A stretch of 33,206 nt of DNA, from positions 1 through 33,206 of the forward strand of contig CASFRL010000119.1 in assembly GCA_949297285.1 (NCBI GenBank), written 5' to 3'. This document shows positions 7,459 to 17,300 of the stretch, piece after piece; position 1 is the stretch's first letter, and each line of letters starts with the position of its first letter. Source of the DNA: an uncultured Bacteroidales bacterium (GTDB lineage Bacteria; Bacteroidota; Bacteroidia; Bacteroidales; Coprobacteraceae). The position numbers were made by a program, and so were the translations under genes. The notes under the pieces were generated by a model. That model searched no databases, was not told where the DNA came from, and saw nothing but the letters and a program-made list of their open reading frames with translations.

Positions 7459-8252
7459 AGATTCAGATTATTGGGTGATAAAAGGTCGTCTATTTTCGGG
7501 ATAGCAGAAAATGCCGTTTGATCGCAGGTGGATGGTACGATCGAAATGTAGCCATGGGCGAGCGCCCATTCGTCGGTTTCTTCATTTTCAGGTTCCTGAT
7601 TCATGAAATGTCCGGTAAGCCAATAATAGTCTTTCCCGTTCGGGTCGATACGGTGTTCGTATTCTTCGGTCCAGTAACCTTGCGCTTGGCGGCAGATGCG
7701 AACCCCTTTGAAACAGGGTGTTGCCGGAATATTGATGTTTAAGCAAACCGAAGGCGGAAGCCCTTTTTCCAACACTCTTTTACAGCATGCCCTTACAATA
7801 GCCCGGCATGGCGAGAAGTCGGCATTCGGATCATGGCTGGTAAGCGAAAAGCCGATCGAAGGGATGCCTATTATGCAGCCTTCCAATGCTGCGCCCATTG
7901 TGCCGGAATAAATGATGCTGACGCCGGAGTTCGATCCGTGGTTAATTCCTGACAGCAGAAGATCGGGGTGCCGGTCGAATAATTGATTGATAGAGAGTTT
8001 GACACAGTCGACCGGCGTTCCGTTTGTGCGATAAAAAGAGATATTCTGTTTTTTTTCGATCAATGTAAGTCTTAAAGGGGTACCTACCGTCAAAGCGCTC
8101 GATTGCCCCGATCGAGGTCCGCCGGGCGCTACAACGACAATATCTCCTAAATCTTTTATCATGTTCACCAATTCGTGAATCCCTTTTGCCTCTATACCGT
8201 CATCGTTTGTTACTAAAATGAGCGGTTTTCGTTTTGTTGATGCGACTTCCAT
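7455..8252 (-). CDS. surE: 5'/3'-nucleotidase SurE
   Basis: The 265-aa product has the metal-binding pair Asp17-Asp18 in ILVTNDDGIEAKGI, Ser48 in GPRSGQSSALTV and Asn104 in SGINHGSNSG. These are the conserved divalent-metal and substrate residues of SurE. It dephosphorylates nucleoside monophosphates in the cytoplasm. Length is normal. It is transcribed divergently from parA, and its stop overlaps the M48 protease start. In Bacteroides, as I recall, surE is often followed by lpxB; here the partner is a protease. Confidence 0.95.
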   Translation of the reverse strand: MEVASTKRKPLILVTNDDGIEAKGIHELVNMIKDLGDIVVVAPGGPRSGQSSALTVGTPLRLTLIEKKQNISFYRTNGTPVDCVKLSINQLFDRHPDLLLSGINHGSNSGVSIIYSGTMGAALEGCIIGIPSIGFSLTSHDPNADFSPCRAIVRACCKRVLEKGLPPSVCLNINIPATPCFKGVRICRQAQGYWTEEYEHRIDPNGKDYYWLTGHFMNQEPENEETDEWALAHGYISIVPSTCDQTAFSAIPKIDDLLSPNNLNL

Positions 8253-8283
8253 GATTTTTTTAAGTTGTCAAATTCTTTGTTTG

Positions 8284-8291
8284 CAAATGTA
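8284..8291 (-). promoter_or_regulatory. Predicted -7 box of the surE promoter
   Basis: The minus strand reads TACATTTG followed by CAAAC, a perfect TAnnTTTG match 32 bp upstream of the surE ATG. A TTTG lies at 8311-8308, but the 16-bp gap is shorter than the usual 19-20. Confidence 0.5.
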
Positions 8292-8384
8292 CAAAATAAA
8301 CACTTTTCAAATTGTTTTTTTAACGTGTAGTTTGCTCGAGTGCTAAATTAATTGAAAGACACCAACGTATCTGTCAAATTTAAT

Positions 8385-8392
8385 TATCTTTG
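8385..8392 (+). promoter_or_regulatory. Predicted -7 box of the parA operon promoter
   Basis: TATCTTTG is a perfect TAnnTTTG match; it would give a leader of about 150 nt before parA. No clear -33 TTTG is present. A weaker box, TTACTTTG at 8518-8525, lies closer to the start codon and could be an alternative. The 295-bp region between surE and parA holds no further gene that I can see. Confidence 0.45.
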
Positions 8393-8547
8393 TCACGGAG
8401 AGTACGGGTCTTATTGTGTGACCGGGATTTGTCCGATGTTATTAACAATAGAGTCGACTTATCAACAATCGGAGCAGTTTTTGATATGCGAATAAATAGC
8501 AAAACATAAAAAAAAGGTTACTTTGCCTCCGATAAAAAGTTTGAATT

Positions 8548-9312
8548 ATGGGTAAAGTTATTGCTATTGCTAATCAGAAAGGAGGAGTGGGAAAAACAAC
8601 CACTTCGATCAATTTGGCGGCATCATTGGCGGCATTGGACAAAAAAGTCCTTGTGATCGACGCTGACCCTCAGGCAAATGCATCTTCCGGATTGGGAGTT
8701 GATCCCCGTACGGTTTCTGTATCGATATATGAATGCTTGATTGGCGGAAACTCTTTGCGTGAAGCGATTGTCGGATCTTGTGTCTCGGGTTTGGATATTG
8801 TCTGTTCCCGGATCGATCTTGTCGGTGCAGAGTTGGAACTTCTGAACATCGAGAATCGGGAGAAAGTTTTGTCCCGTTTGTTGGATGAAGTCAAGCGTGA
8901 GTATGACTATATATTGATAGATTGTTCTCCTTCTTTGGGATTGATTACCGTCAATTCTCTGACTGCGGCCGATTCGGTGATTATTCCTGTTCAGGCCGAG
9001 TATTTTGCATTGGAGGGGATCAGTAAGTTGTTGAACACGATTAAAATTATCAAGTCGAAGTTGAATCCGGCTTTGGAAATTGAAGGATTTTTGCTGACGA
9101 TGTACGACGCCCGGTTAAGACTTGCCAACCAGATTTATGAAGAGTTGAAAAAACATTTCCGGGATATGGTGTTTACCACGGTTATCCAGCGGAATATCCG
9201 GTTGAGCGAAGCTCCGAGCCATGGAGTCCCGGCCATATTGTATGACCCGGATTCGCGCGGAAGCATCAATCATTTGCAACTGGCAAAAGAATTGATAGAA
9301 AGGGAAAACTGA
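8548..9312 (+). CDS. parA: Chromosome partitioning ATPase ParA (Soj)
   Basis: The 254-aa product has the deviant Walker A motif [14 protein letters not shown] (residues 11-24), the Walker A' region [15 protein letters not shown] and the Walker B region [11 protein letters not shown]. It forms ATP-dependent dimers on the nucleoid and moves ParB-bound origin regions apart. It is followed by parB after 52 bp, in the usual chromosomal order. It is a small type without the N-terminal HTH of plasmid ParA, which supports a chromosomal locus. Confidence 0.96.
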   Translation: MGKVIAIANQKGGVGKTTTSINLAASLAALDKKVLVIDADPQANASSGLGVDPRTVSVSIYECLIGGNSLREAIVGSCVSGLDIVCSRIDLVGAELELLNIENREKVLSRLLDEVKREYDYILIDCSPSLGLITVNSLTAADSVIIPVQAEYFALEGISKLLNTIKIIKSKLNPALEIEGFLLTMYDARLRLANQIYEELKKHFRDMVFTTVIQRNIRLSEAPSHGVPAILYDPDSRGSINHLQLAKELIEREN

Positions 9313-9364
9313 TATTATAAGATAAGCCGGTCTTATCCGGCAGGAATGGAAAGGCGAACATAGT

Positions 9365-10252
9365 ATGGCTACATTTAAAAGAAATGCTTTGGGACGGGGG
9401 CTGGATGCACTCATTACGATGGATGAGGTAAAGACAGAGGGCTCTTCGTCGATAAATGAAATCGAAATCTCAAAAATAAAGCCGAATCCCGATCAGCCCA
9501 GAAGAGAATTTGACCAAGATGCTTTGTCAGAATTGGCAACCTCTATCCGGGAATTGGGTATTATACAGCCGATCTCTTTGCGGCAGACTGCGAATGGCAC
9601 CTATCAGATTATTGCCGGAGAACGTCGTTATCGGGCTTCTATTATGGCCGGGCTTAAGACGATCCCGGCTTATGTGCGGACGGCAGAAGACGAAACGATG
9701 ATGGAGATGGCGTTGATAGAAAATATTCAACGGGAAGACTTGAATGCTATCGAAATCGCCCTTACGTTTCAGAAGTTGATCGAACAATATGATCTGACCC
9801 AGGAGAAACTAAGTGATCGGGTCGGAAAGAAGAGAACGACAATTGCCAACTATTTGCGCTTACTGAAGTTGCCTGCTGAGATTCAGATGGGATTGAAGAA
9901 TAAGTTGTTGGATATGGGACATGCACGAGCCTTGCTGTCGATAGATGACCCTGCCCTTCAACTGAAGGTTTATGAGTTGATACAAAAAAATGGCTATTCG
10001 GTGCGTAAGGTCGAAGAAATCGTGAAGAATCTTTCCGAAGGCCATTCGATAGAGGAGGTGAAAGATAAAAATCCTGCTGTCCGTCGGGCATCTCGAGAAG
10101 AATATGATATTTTGAAAAATCATTTATCTGCGTTTTTCAATACGAAAGTGCAGTTTACTTGCAATGACGAAGGGAAAGGTAAGATTTCTATTCCTTTTAA
10201 AAATGAAGAGGAACTGGAACGCTTGATTGCTATCTTTGATAAACTGAAATGA
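9365..10252 (+). CDS. parB: Chromosome partitioning protein ParB (Spo0J)
   Basis: The 295-aa product has the conserved N-terminus NALGRGLDALI, a CTP-binding domain with GERRYRAS (residues 85-92) and ENIQREDLNAIE (119-130), a central HTH (LSDRVGKKRTTIANYLRLLKL) and a C-terminal dimerisation region. It binds parS, clamps onto DNA with CTP and stimulates ParA. I found no parS-like CACGTG palindrome in this window. The next gene starts 4 bp after its stop, so they are co-transcribed. Confidence 0.96.
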   Translation: MATFKRNALGRGLDALITMDEVKTEGSSSINEIEISKIKPNPDQPRREFDQDALSELATSIRELGIIQPISLRQTANGTYQIIAGERRYRASIMAGLKTIPAYVRTAEDETMMEMALIENIQREDLNAIEIALTFQKLIEQYDLTQEKLSDRVGKKRTTIANYLRLLKLPAEIQMGLKNKLLDMGHARALLSIDDPALQLKVYELIQKNGYSVRKVEEIVKNLSEGHSIEEVKDKNPAVRRASREEYDILKNHLSAFFNTKVQFTCNDEGKGKISIPFKNEEELERLIAIFDKLK

Positions 10253-10256
10253 TATT

Positions 10257-10985
10257 TTGACGGGAACATTTTACATACTTAAACGTAAAATTCGGGAAAT
10301 ATTTTTAACCGTGTGTATCTTGATACCGATATCGACTGTTTCTCTATCGGCTCAAGTACAGACGGAAATTTCTGTGGGGGCAGACTCGCTTTCTATCGGT
10401 CTCGATAATGCTGTCGGACCTGTTGAGAATCTTGAGCCGGATACCTTGCGCAATGATACTTTGCGCAGTGACACTGCCGTGTTTAATCCTGATCCGATGA
10501 AAGCCGTTTGGTTGTCGGCTTTGGTTCCGGGTTTGGGGCAGATCTACAACCGAAGATATTGGAAACTGCCGATCGTGATCGGAGGTTTTATGGGGTTAAC
10601 CTATGCCGTCTCGTGGAACGGCAGGTATTATAACGACTATTCTCAGGCGTATAGAGATGTGATGGATAGTGACCCCTCGACCGAGAGTTATATCAATTTC
10701 CTTCCCTATAACCGAAGGAATGATAAAGCGTGGATCGAACAAAATACCGAATGGCTGAAAAGCGCCATGAAACGGAAAAAGGATTTTTATAGGCGAAACA
10801 GAGACTTGTGTATTATATCGATGGTTGGCGTTTATGTCGTGGCGATGATCGATGCTTATGTCGATGCCCAACTTTACCATTTCGATATAACTCCAGATGT
10901 GTCGATGCATTTACTCCCGGCTGTGGTAGAGCCTACACCGTTTTCCAAGACCTCGTTGGGTTTGCAATGTGCCATAACTTTTTAA
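10257..10985 (+). CDS. DUF5683 membrane-associated protein
   Basis: A 242-aa protein with an N-terminal hydrophobic signal or anchor (IFLTVCILIPISTVSLSAQ), an acidic linker, then the DUF5683 core KAVWLSALVPGLGQIYNRRYWKLP and two hydrophobic helices (LPIVIGGFMGLTYAVSW and LCIISMVGVYVVAMIDAYVDA). The function of the family is not known; it sits between parB and a lytic transglycosylase in many Bacteroidales. The start is unusual: the best-placed codon is TTG at 10257, four bases past the parB stop, and no ATG precedes the hydrophobic segment. The exact start is uncertain. Confidence 0.8.
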   Translation: MTGTFYILKRKIREIFLTVCILIPISTVSLSAQVQTEISVGADSLSIGLDNAVGPVENLEPDTLRNDTLRSDTAVFNPDPMKAVWLSALVPGLGQIYNRRYWKLPIVIGGFMGLTYAVSWNGRYYNDYSQAYRDVMDSDPSTESYINFLPYNRRNDKAWIEQNTEWLKSAMKRKKDFYRRNRDLCIISMVGVYVVAMIDAYVDAQLYHFDITPDVSMHLLPAVVEPTPFSKTSLGLQCAITF

Positions 10986-10997
10986 AATAAATTGATT

Positions 10998-12620
10998 ATG
11001 CAAAGGAAAGTGCTTGTATTTCTTTTTTCGATTTGTCTTTTCCCGGTTTGGGGGACAACCGATCAGACACAAAGAATAAAAACAGCAAAAGATACGATTT
11101 CGGATCAAGAAATTGTTTTACCGGAAAGCCTTGAGGCAAATGTCGATAGCCTTCTTTCCAGTTGGTATCTGAAAAAATATGCCATAATCGATGAAAATTG
11201 CATACGTAGCAGTGTCAATATAGATTATCCGGATTCTGTTTATATACAACGGTTGGCAGCTTTGCCCACGATTATAGAGATGCCTTATAATCAGGTCGTA
11301 AAAAGTTATATTACCCTCTATACCGAGAAACGTCGCGAATTGGTGGAGACGATGATCGGATTGAGTGCCTATTATTTCCCTATTTTTGAACAGGCCCTTG
11401 AGAAAGCCGGATTGCCGCTCGAGTTAAAATATCTGCCGATTATCGAATCGGCATTGCGCCCGGATGCCGTTTCCCGTGCCGGAGCTACCGGATTGTGGCA
11501 GTTTATGATCGGTACGGCAAAACTTTTAGGCCTTGAGGTGAACAGTCTGGTCGATGAACGGCGTGACCCGATCCGTGCGTCGGAAACCGCCGCACGCTAT
11601 TTGAAAGAGCTGTATGATATTTATCAAGATTGGCCTCTTGCCATCGCTTCGTATAATTGTGGCCCGGGAAATGTGAATAAGGCGATAAGACGTTCGGGCG
11701 GGAAAAAGGATTATTGGGAAATTTACAACTATTTGCCCAAGGAGACCCGAGGATATGTGCCTGCTTTCATTGCGGCCAACTATGTGATGCATTATTATCA
11801 AGAACATAATATTTGCCCTGTTCTCACCGATTTACCGCTGACAACCGATACGATACAGGTCGATGAACGCATCCATTTGAAACAAGTCGCAGATGTGTTG
11901 CAAATACCGATGGAATTGTTGAGAGGGCTTAATCCGCAATACCGGAGAGATATTGTTCCCGGTGATACGGCTCATTTGAGGCCGTTATGTCTGCCGACAC
12001 AACAGACATATGCATTTATCGATGTGAAAGATTCGATCGTCAATTATCAGTCAGAGATATATGGCCGCCGTACGACAGTTGAGCCGACAAATTATTATGC
12101 GTCTTCGGCAAGCAGCGGCGGATGGGTGTATCACCGTATAAAAAAAGGCGAGACCCTTTCGGTATTAGCCAATCGCTATGGCGTATCGGTGCGGAATCTG
12201 CGTAAATGGAATAATTTGAGAAGTAATAATATCGTTGCCGGACGACGTTTGAAGGTTTATCGTACTGCAGTTGCCCAAAAGACAGCCCCGAAAAAAGTTG
12301 AAAAGGCAGAGACTCCGGTTGTCGAAATCAAGGATACCACGGCACTTGCCCAAAACGTATCAAAAAATGTAAAACCGGAAACGACTTCTGCTTCGGTAGA
12401 ATCGACTCAGAAATCGACCCAGAAAAATGTTACGGTAGCACGCAATCCCCGTAATCCGGCGTATGATCGTTATCACTATCATAAAGTCGTTCGGGGCGAA
12501 AGTTTGTGGCTTATTTCACAACGTTTCCCGGGCGTTACGACCGATTTATTGAAGAAAGTGAACAATTTGAGGTCTTCATCCTTGAAAGTCGGTCAGGTTA
12601 TTAAAATCCCTGAAGTTTGA
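10998..12620 (+). CDS. Membrane-bound lytic murein transglycosylase with LysM repeats (MltD-like)
   Basis: The ATG at 10998 gives 540 aa with a signal peptide (MQRKVLVFLFSICLFPVWG); a TTG two codons earlier is less likely. The SLT domain (residues about 125-260) has the catalytic Glu150 in YLPIIESALRP, followed by GATGLWQFM and IASYNCGPGNV. Two LysM domains bind peptidoglycan, at about 378-420 (YHRIKKGETLSVLANRYG) and 492-537 (YHKVVRGESLWLISQRF). A degenerate third LysM-like stretch lies near 295-335. It cleaves peptidoglycan glycan strands in the periplasm. It is the last gene of the par cluster. Confidence 0.93.
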   Translation: MQRKVLVFLFSICLFPVWGTTDQTQRIKTAKDTISDQEIVLPESLEANVDSLLSSWYLKKYAIIDENCIRSSVNIDYPDSVYIQRLAALPTIIEMPYNQVVKSYITLYTEKRRELVETMIGLSAYYFPIFEQALEKAGLPLELKYLPIIESALRPDAVSRAGATGLWQFMIGTAKLLGLEVNSLVDERRDPIRASETAARYLKELYDIYQDWPLAIASYNCGPGNVNKAIRRSGGKKDYWEIYNYLPKETRGYVPAFIAANYVMHYYQEHNICPVLTDLPLTTDTIQVDERIHLKQVADVLQIPMELLRGLNPQYRRDIVPGDTAHLRPLCLPTQQTYAFIDVKDSIVNYQSEIYGRRTTVEPTNYYASSASSGGWVYHRIKKGETLSVLANRYGVSVRNLRKWNNLRSNNIVAGRRLKVYRTAVAQKTAPKKVEKAETPVVEIKDTTALAQNVSKNVKPETTSASVESTQKSTQKNVTVARNPRNPAYDRYHYHKVVRGESLWLISQRFPGVTTDLLKKVNNLRSSSLKVGQVIKIPEV

Positions 12621-12628
12621 TCATATTG

Positions 12629-12710
12629 GGAAAATTTCCACAATTTGTGTCAAAAAATACTCTTTAAGGACAGACGTGTGCCTTATTTTTGCGATATGTT
12701 TAAATATCGC
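12629..12710 (+). promoter_or_regulatory. Promoter region of the CE12-CE8 gene with palindromes
   Basis: TATTTTTG (12684-12691) is a perfect -7 box. At the -33 position stands CTTTAAGG (12662-12669) instead of TTTG. Further upstream two 11-bp palindromes adjoin, GGAAAATTTCC (12629-12639) and CACAATTTGTG (12639-12649). From 12691, GCGATAT and ATATCGC form a 7-bp inverted repeat around a 6-base spacer, ending 3 bp before the ATG. The transcription start would fall inside it, so it looks more like an operator than an RNA hairpin. Confidence 0.55.
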
Positions 12711-12713
12711 TAA

Positions 12714-14375
12714 ATGAAGAACACATTCTGTTATATCCTATCTGTATTATTTATTTGCGTTTTTTGCTCATTTAATATCGAACGCATCCCTGTCATTTAT
12801 TTGATCGGGGATTCGACGATGGCAAACAAACCTCTTTCGGGGGGAAATCCCGAACGTGGTTGGGGGCAAATGTTACCGGGGTTTTTGACTCCGGACATTT
12901 GTGTCGATAACAGAGCACTTAATGGCCGCAGTACGCGAAGTTTCAGAAACGAAGGACATTGGACGCCGATACGGGAAAAACTCCGTAAAGGAGATTATGT
13001 GTTCATTCAATTCGGACATAACGACCAGAAAAAAGATACAGCCCGCCATGCAGATGCCGAAACCGATTATAAGGCAAACCTCAAGCGGTATATCGACGAG
13101 ACCCGGGCCGCCGGTGCAACTCCGGTGCTGTTTACCTCTATTGCCCGTAGAAAATTTGATTCAGAAGGCCGATTGGTCGATACTCATGGAAAATATATCG
13201 ATGCGGCGAAAGCCGTTGCAGCAGAAAATGATGTTTTGCTGATCGATTTGAATAAGATGACCTCCGATTTATTGGAAAAGTACGGACCGGAAAAATCGGT
13301 ATCTCTTTTCGTCTGGGTAGAGCCGGGATGTTGTGCGGCATTACCTGAAGGAAAGCAGGATAATACCCACCTTAATGTAAAAGGCGCGCGCGAAGTGGCC
13401 CGCATGGCTGCCGAAGCGATAAAAAAGAGCCTTCCTGATCTTGCCTCTTCTATCGTAATGTATGATTATGTGGTAGCCAAAGATGGCAGCGGCGATTTCT
13501 TTACGGTGCAAGAGGCGATCGACGCAGTACCCGATTTCAGGAAAAAAGGGCGTACGACCATATATATTCGGGAGGGAATATATAAAGAAAAACTCATTTT
13601 GCCCGAGAGCAAGATCAATGTTTCATTCATCGGAGAATCGCAATCTAAGACAATTTTGACTTATGATGATTACGCTTCTAAGAAAAATGTTTTTGGCGAA
13701 GAGATGTCCACGTCGGGATCTGCATCATTTTATGTCTATGCACCGGATTTTATGGCCGAGAATCTGACCTTCGAAAACAGTGCAGGACCTGTCGGACAGG
13801 CTGTCGCTGTTTTTGTAAGCGGAGATCGTGCCACATTTCGTAATTGCCGTTTTTTAGGTTTTCAAGATACATTATATACTTACGGGGAGAACAGTCGCCA
13901 ATATTATGAAGATTGTTACATCGAAGGGACTGTCGATTTCATTTTCGGTAAATCGACGGCATGGTTCGAAAATTGTATAATTCACAGTAAACGTTCGGGC
14001 GGTTATCTCACTGCGGCGGCAACTCCGGAGGGAAAGCCTTACGGATACGTATTCCATAATTGCCGCCTGACGGCAGATGATGCGGTAAAGAATGTCTATT
14101 TGGGACGTCCGTGGCGGCCTTTTGCTCAAACCTTGTTCCTCCGTTGCGACATGGGGGCCCATATTTCCCCTGCCGGATGGCATAATTGGAAAAAGCCCGA
14201 ATCTGAAAAAACGACTTTTTATGGCGAATATGGGAATCGGGGCGAAGGAAGCTCTTGTGAAAACCGGGTTGGATGGTCGCATCGACTTACTTCGGAACAG
14301 GCCGGTAGCATAACCATAAAAAGTGTATTGGGCGGTGAAGAAGGGTGGAATCCTCAAACAATCGAAATAAAATAA
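12714..14375 (+). CDS. Bifunctional pectin esterase: CE12 acetylesterase fused to CE8 pectin methylesterase
   Basis: The 553-aa protein has a signal peptide and two catalytic domains. The CE12 SGNH domain (residues about 26-245) has Ser34 in GDSTMA, the Gly block LNGRSTRS, Asn in FGHNDQ and the Asp-His pair in DNTHLN. The CE8 beta-helix domain (about 249-550) has GQAVAVF, GFQDTLY, the catalytic Asp408 in GTVDFIFG and LGRPWRP. The first domain would remove acetyl groups and the second methyl esters from pectin, preparing it for the lyase encoded downstream. The two modules are also present as separate genes in this locus. It starts the PUL, 93 bp after the par cluster, and is followed by a second CE8 gene after 21 bp. 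Confidence 0.92.
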   Translation: MKNTFCYILSVLFICVFCSFNIERIPVIYLIGDSTMANKPLSGGNPERGWGQMLPGFLTPDICVDNRALNGRSTRSFRNEGHWTPIREKLRKGDYVFIQFGHNDQKKDTARHADAETDYKANLKRYIDETRAAGATPVLFTSIARRKFDSEGRLVDTHGKYIDAAKAVAAENDVLLIDLNKMTSDLLEKYGPEKSVSLFVWVEPGCCAALPEGKQDNTHLNVKGAREVARMAAEAIKKSLPDLASSIVMYDYVVAKDGSGDFFTVQEAIDAVPDFRKKGRTTIYIREGIYKEKLILPESKINVSFIGESQSKTILTYDDYASKKNVFGEEMSTSGSASFYVYAPDFMAENLTFENSAGPVGQAVAVFVSGDRATFRNCRFLGFQDTLYTYGENSRQYYEDCYIEGTVDFIFGKSTAWFENCIIHSKRSGGYLTAAATPEGKPYGYVFHNCRLTADDAVKNVYLGRPWRPFAQTLFLRCDMGAHISPAGWHNWKKPESEKTTFYGEYGNRGEGSSCENRVGWSHRLTSEQAGSITIKSVLGGEEGWNPQTIEIK

Positions 14376-14396
14376 TCTTAAATAAATATTATAATC

Positions 14397-17300
14397 ATGA
14401 GACAGCTGATAAAACGTTTTGGCTTTTTATTTCTTTTTTGTCTATCGGTATTTGGCTCGATTCGGGCAGAAGAGAAACTATTGTATTCTACTACTTTCGA
14501 TAACTGGACATCCTCTTCGGCGAGCGATAATCCGGTTGTCGTATCGGGAACAACCCATTTCACGAATGAGGAGTTGTCTTTTTCTTTGACTCAGATGACG
14601 GTTTCTCCGGAAGGAACTGATACAAAATTTACCAGTTCTTATGTGACTCCGGGCTATGTGCGGGCAGAGAAAAAAGATAATTCGGCAATGGAAATTTCCG
14701 CATTGAAGTCGGTTACGAAAATAGAATTTGTAGAGGCTGCAACCGGAAATGACAGAGGTATGGGCGTGCAAATAAAGTATGAAGGACAGACCGAATGGGA
14801 AACGATCTTTGATACGGCTTTGGACGGGACTTACTATTATGATGCCAATAATAAAAAATATAAAGATACGCAGGGCCATTTGGTATCGATCTCTATCCCT
14901 GAAGGCAAACAAGAGAATGTTTCTATCCGGTTCTATAATTTGGCCCCTTCTCAATACGCTTTTCTGTTAAGTTTGAATATTTATGGCGATTATGTCTCTA
15001 CCGCCGAACAGGTGACTTTAACTACCAAACTGAATATCGAAGGTGCGGGAACCATATCTGTATCGCCGGTATCGGAAACCTATGATATAAATTCGGCCGT
15101 AAAAGTTACGGCAGAAGCCGCATTCGGTTATGAATTTGTAAATTGGACCGATGATAGCAATGGTGCTATATTGGGAACAAATGCCGAGTTGGATCTCTTC
15201 TTGCCTGCAAATCGCTCGATAACGGCGAATTTTAATAAGTTGACATTATATAAATTGAATGTTTCTATCAATGGCTCTCGTTGGGGCAAGGTTTCTTTCT
15301 CCCCTGAGGCTGAAGATAATTATTATCCGGAAGGTACTATCGTGACCGTTTCGGTGATTGACAATCCGGTGACGATATTTGGCGGATGGGGAGACGGTCA
15401 AACTGAGAAAGTACGTAATGTCCAGATTAATGGTGACGTCGAACTCTCGGCAAACTTCGATCAAAAGGATTTTATCGTAGGGTGGGATTTCAATGATGCG
15501 GCCAGCTCGGAAAAAAGAAGAGAGATTCCGGCACCGTTTTATTCGGAATCGAGCAACCAAGGACTGCTTTCGGCTTATGAGCCTACGGGCGTTGCTGTAA
15601 ACTGGTTGTATCATGCCGCAGAATATACGCCGGCATATGCAAACGCGCGACTTTGGACAACCGATTTCAGCTCGCGTCGTTATTTCCAAGCTCAATTCTC
15701 TACAAAGGGTTACACGAATATCGAAATTACATCGTTGATGTCGGGAAGTTATCAGGTGTATGCTAAGCAGAAAATGCAGTATTCGTTGAATAACCAAGAC
15801 TTCAAAGATATTACAACGATCGATCTTTCCGATGTTTACGAACAGTCGCGTTGGGAAGATTGTGTAGGAACGCTCCCTGCTGAAGCGGAAGATCAACCGG
15901 TCGTTTATATCCGTTGGATTGCCGATGAAACAAGTACAATATTGGGATCGGGCAACGATGGTACGACTTTAGCAAACGTATTTGTATTTGCCGATCCTAA
16001 GAATGAATATGATCCGATCGCACCGGTATTGGTTTCGTCGGTTCCGGCAGAGGGTTCGACTTCTGCTTCTGCAAATGGAGCTTTAGTACTCAATTTCGAT
16101 AAGAAAATAAAAGCCGGTACAGGCGATATTGTCCTTAATGGAGTTTCTTTAGTTCCCGAGTATGGCTCAACTTCGGTTACTTTACCTTATACGAAATTGG
16201 CTTATAATACACCTTATTCTATCGATGTTCCGGCCGGTTTTGTAACCAATGTTTCCGGCGTTTCGAACGAGGCATTTACCGTATCTTTCACAACGATGAG
16301 CCGTCCCGACCCGATTGCAAAAGTCTTTGATGCTGTGGTAGCACAAGACGGTTCGGGAGACTATACCTCTTTAAAAGACGCGATCGATGCGGCACCGGCA
16401 GACCGTACGTCTCCCTGGCTCATCTATATCAAAGCCGGGAAATATCAAGGGCATCTGGAAATCACGAAACCGTATATACATCTGATCGGGGAGGATGTCG
16501 AAACCGTTATTATCTCGGACGACCGTGTCAGCGGAGATAATGATCTGGGAAAACCCGTTTATTCGGCAACCGACGGAGCTACCGTATATGTTACCGGCGA
16601 TAATTTTTATGCGACAGGTGTATCTTTCGAAAATGAATATGGCATAACGGCCAATAACGGACCTCAGGCTCTTGCCTTATGTACCTACGGTGACCGGGCG
16701 ATCTTGAATAACTGTAAGTTGAGAAGTTATCAAGATACTTACCTTACCTCGACCAAGACCGGGAAACGCCACTTCTTGAATGAGTGCTTTATCGAAGGTG
16801 CTGTCGATTATATTTATGGAGCCGGAGACGTTTTCTTCAATAAATGTACGCTCTTCAATACCCGCAAATCGGGTGGTTATATCGTTGCTCCCAATCACCA
16901 GAAAGCCGAGAAATGGGGATATGTTTTCGATCATTGCATCATCGACGGGAATGCAGATGTGGAGGGCCTTTATTTCGGAAGACCGTGGAATGATTTCCCT
17001 AAAACCGTCTTCCTGTACACGACTTGTAAAGTTCCCGTTTATCCGAAAGGCTGGTATTTCACCATGGGCGGAATTCCTGAAATCTGGGCCGATTATAAAA
17101 CCGTAGATGCGTACGGTGAGCTTGTCGATGTATCGTTGCGGAATAATTACTATTATTATTACGAAGGAGAGACCATTATGGATGAAACCGGACAACCGAA
17201 GAAAGATGAAAACGGTGTGACGATGAAAACAAATAAAATCGACGGCTATGCAAAAAGCTCGCTGACAGATGAAGAGGCTGCAGCTTATACGATTGAGAAT

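Noticed and set aside
8459..8467. TTATCAACA as a DnaA box and origin beside parA
   Set aside because: Single site with a mismatch at a key position (TTATCCACA) and no cluster of boxes or AT-rich unwinding element.
8253..12713. parS site near parAB
   Set aside because: No CACGTG-centred palindrome of the TGTTNCACGTGNAACA type was seen when reading the region.
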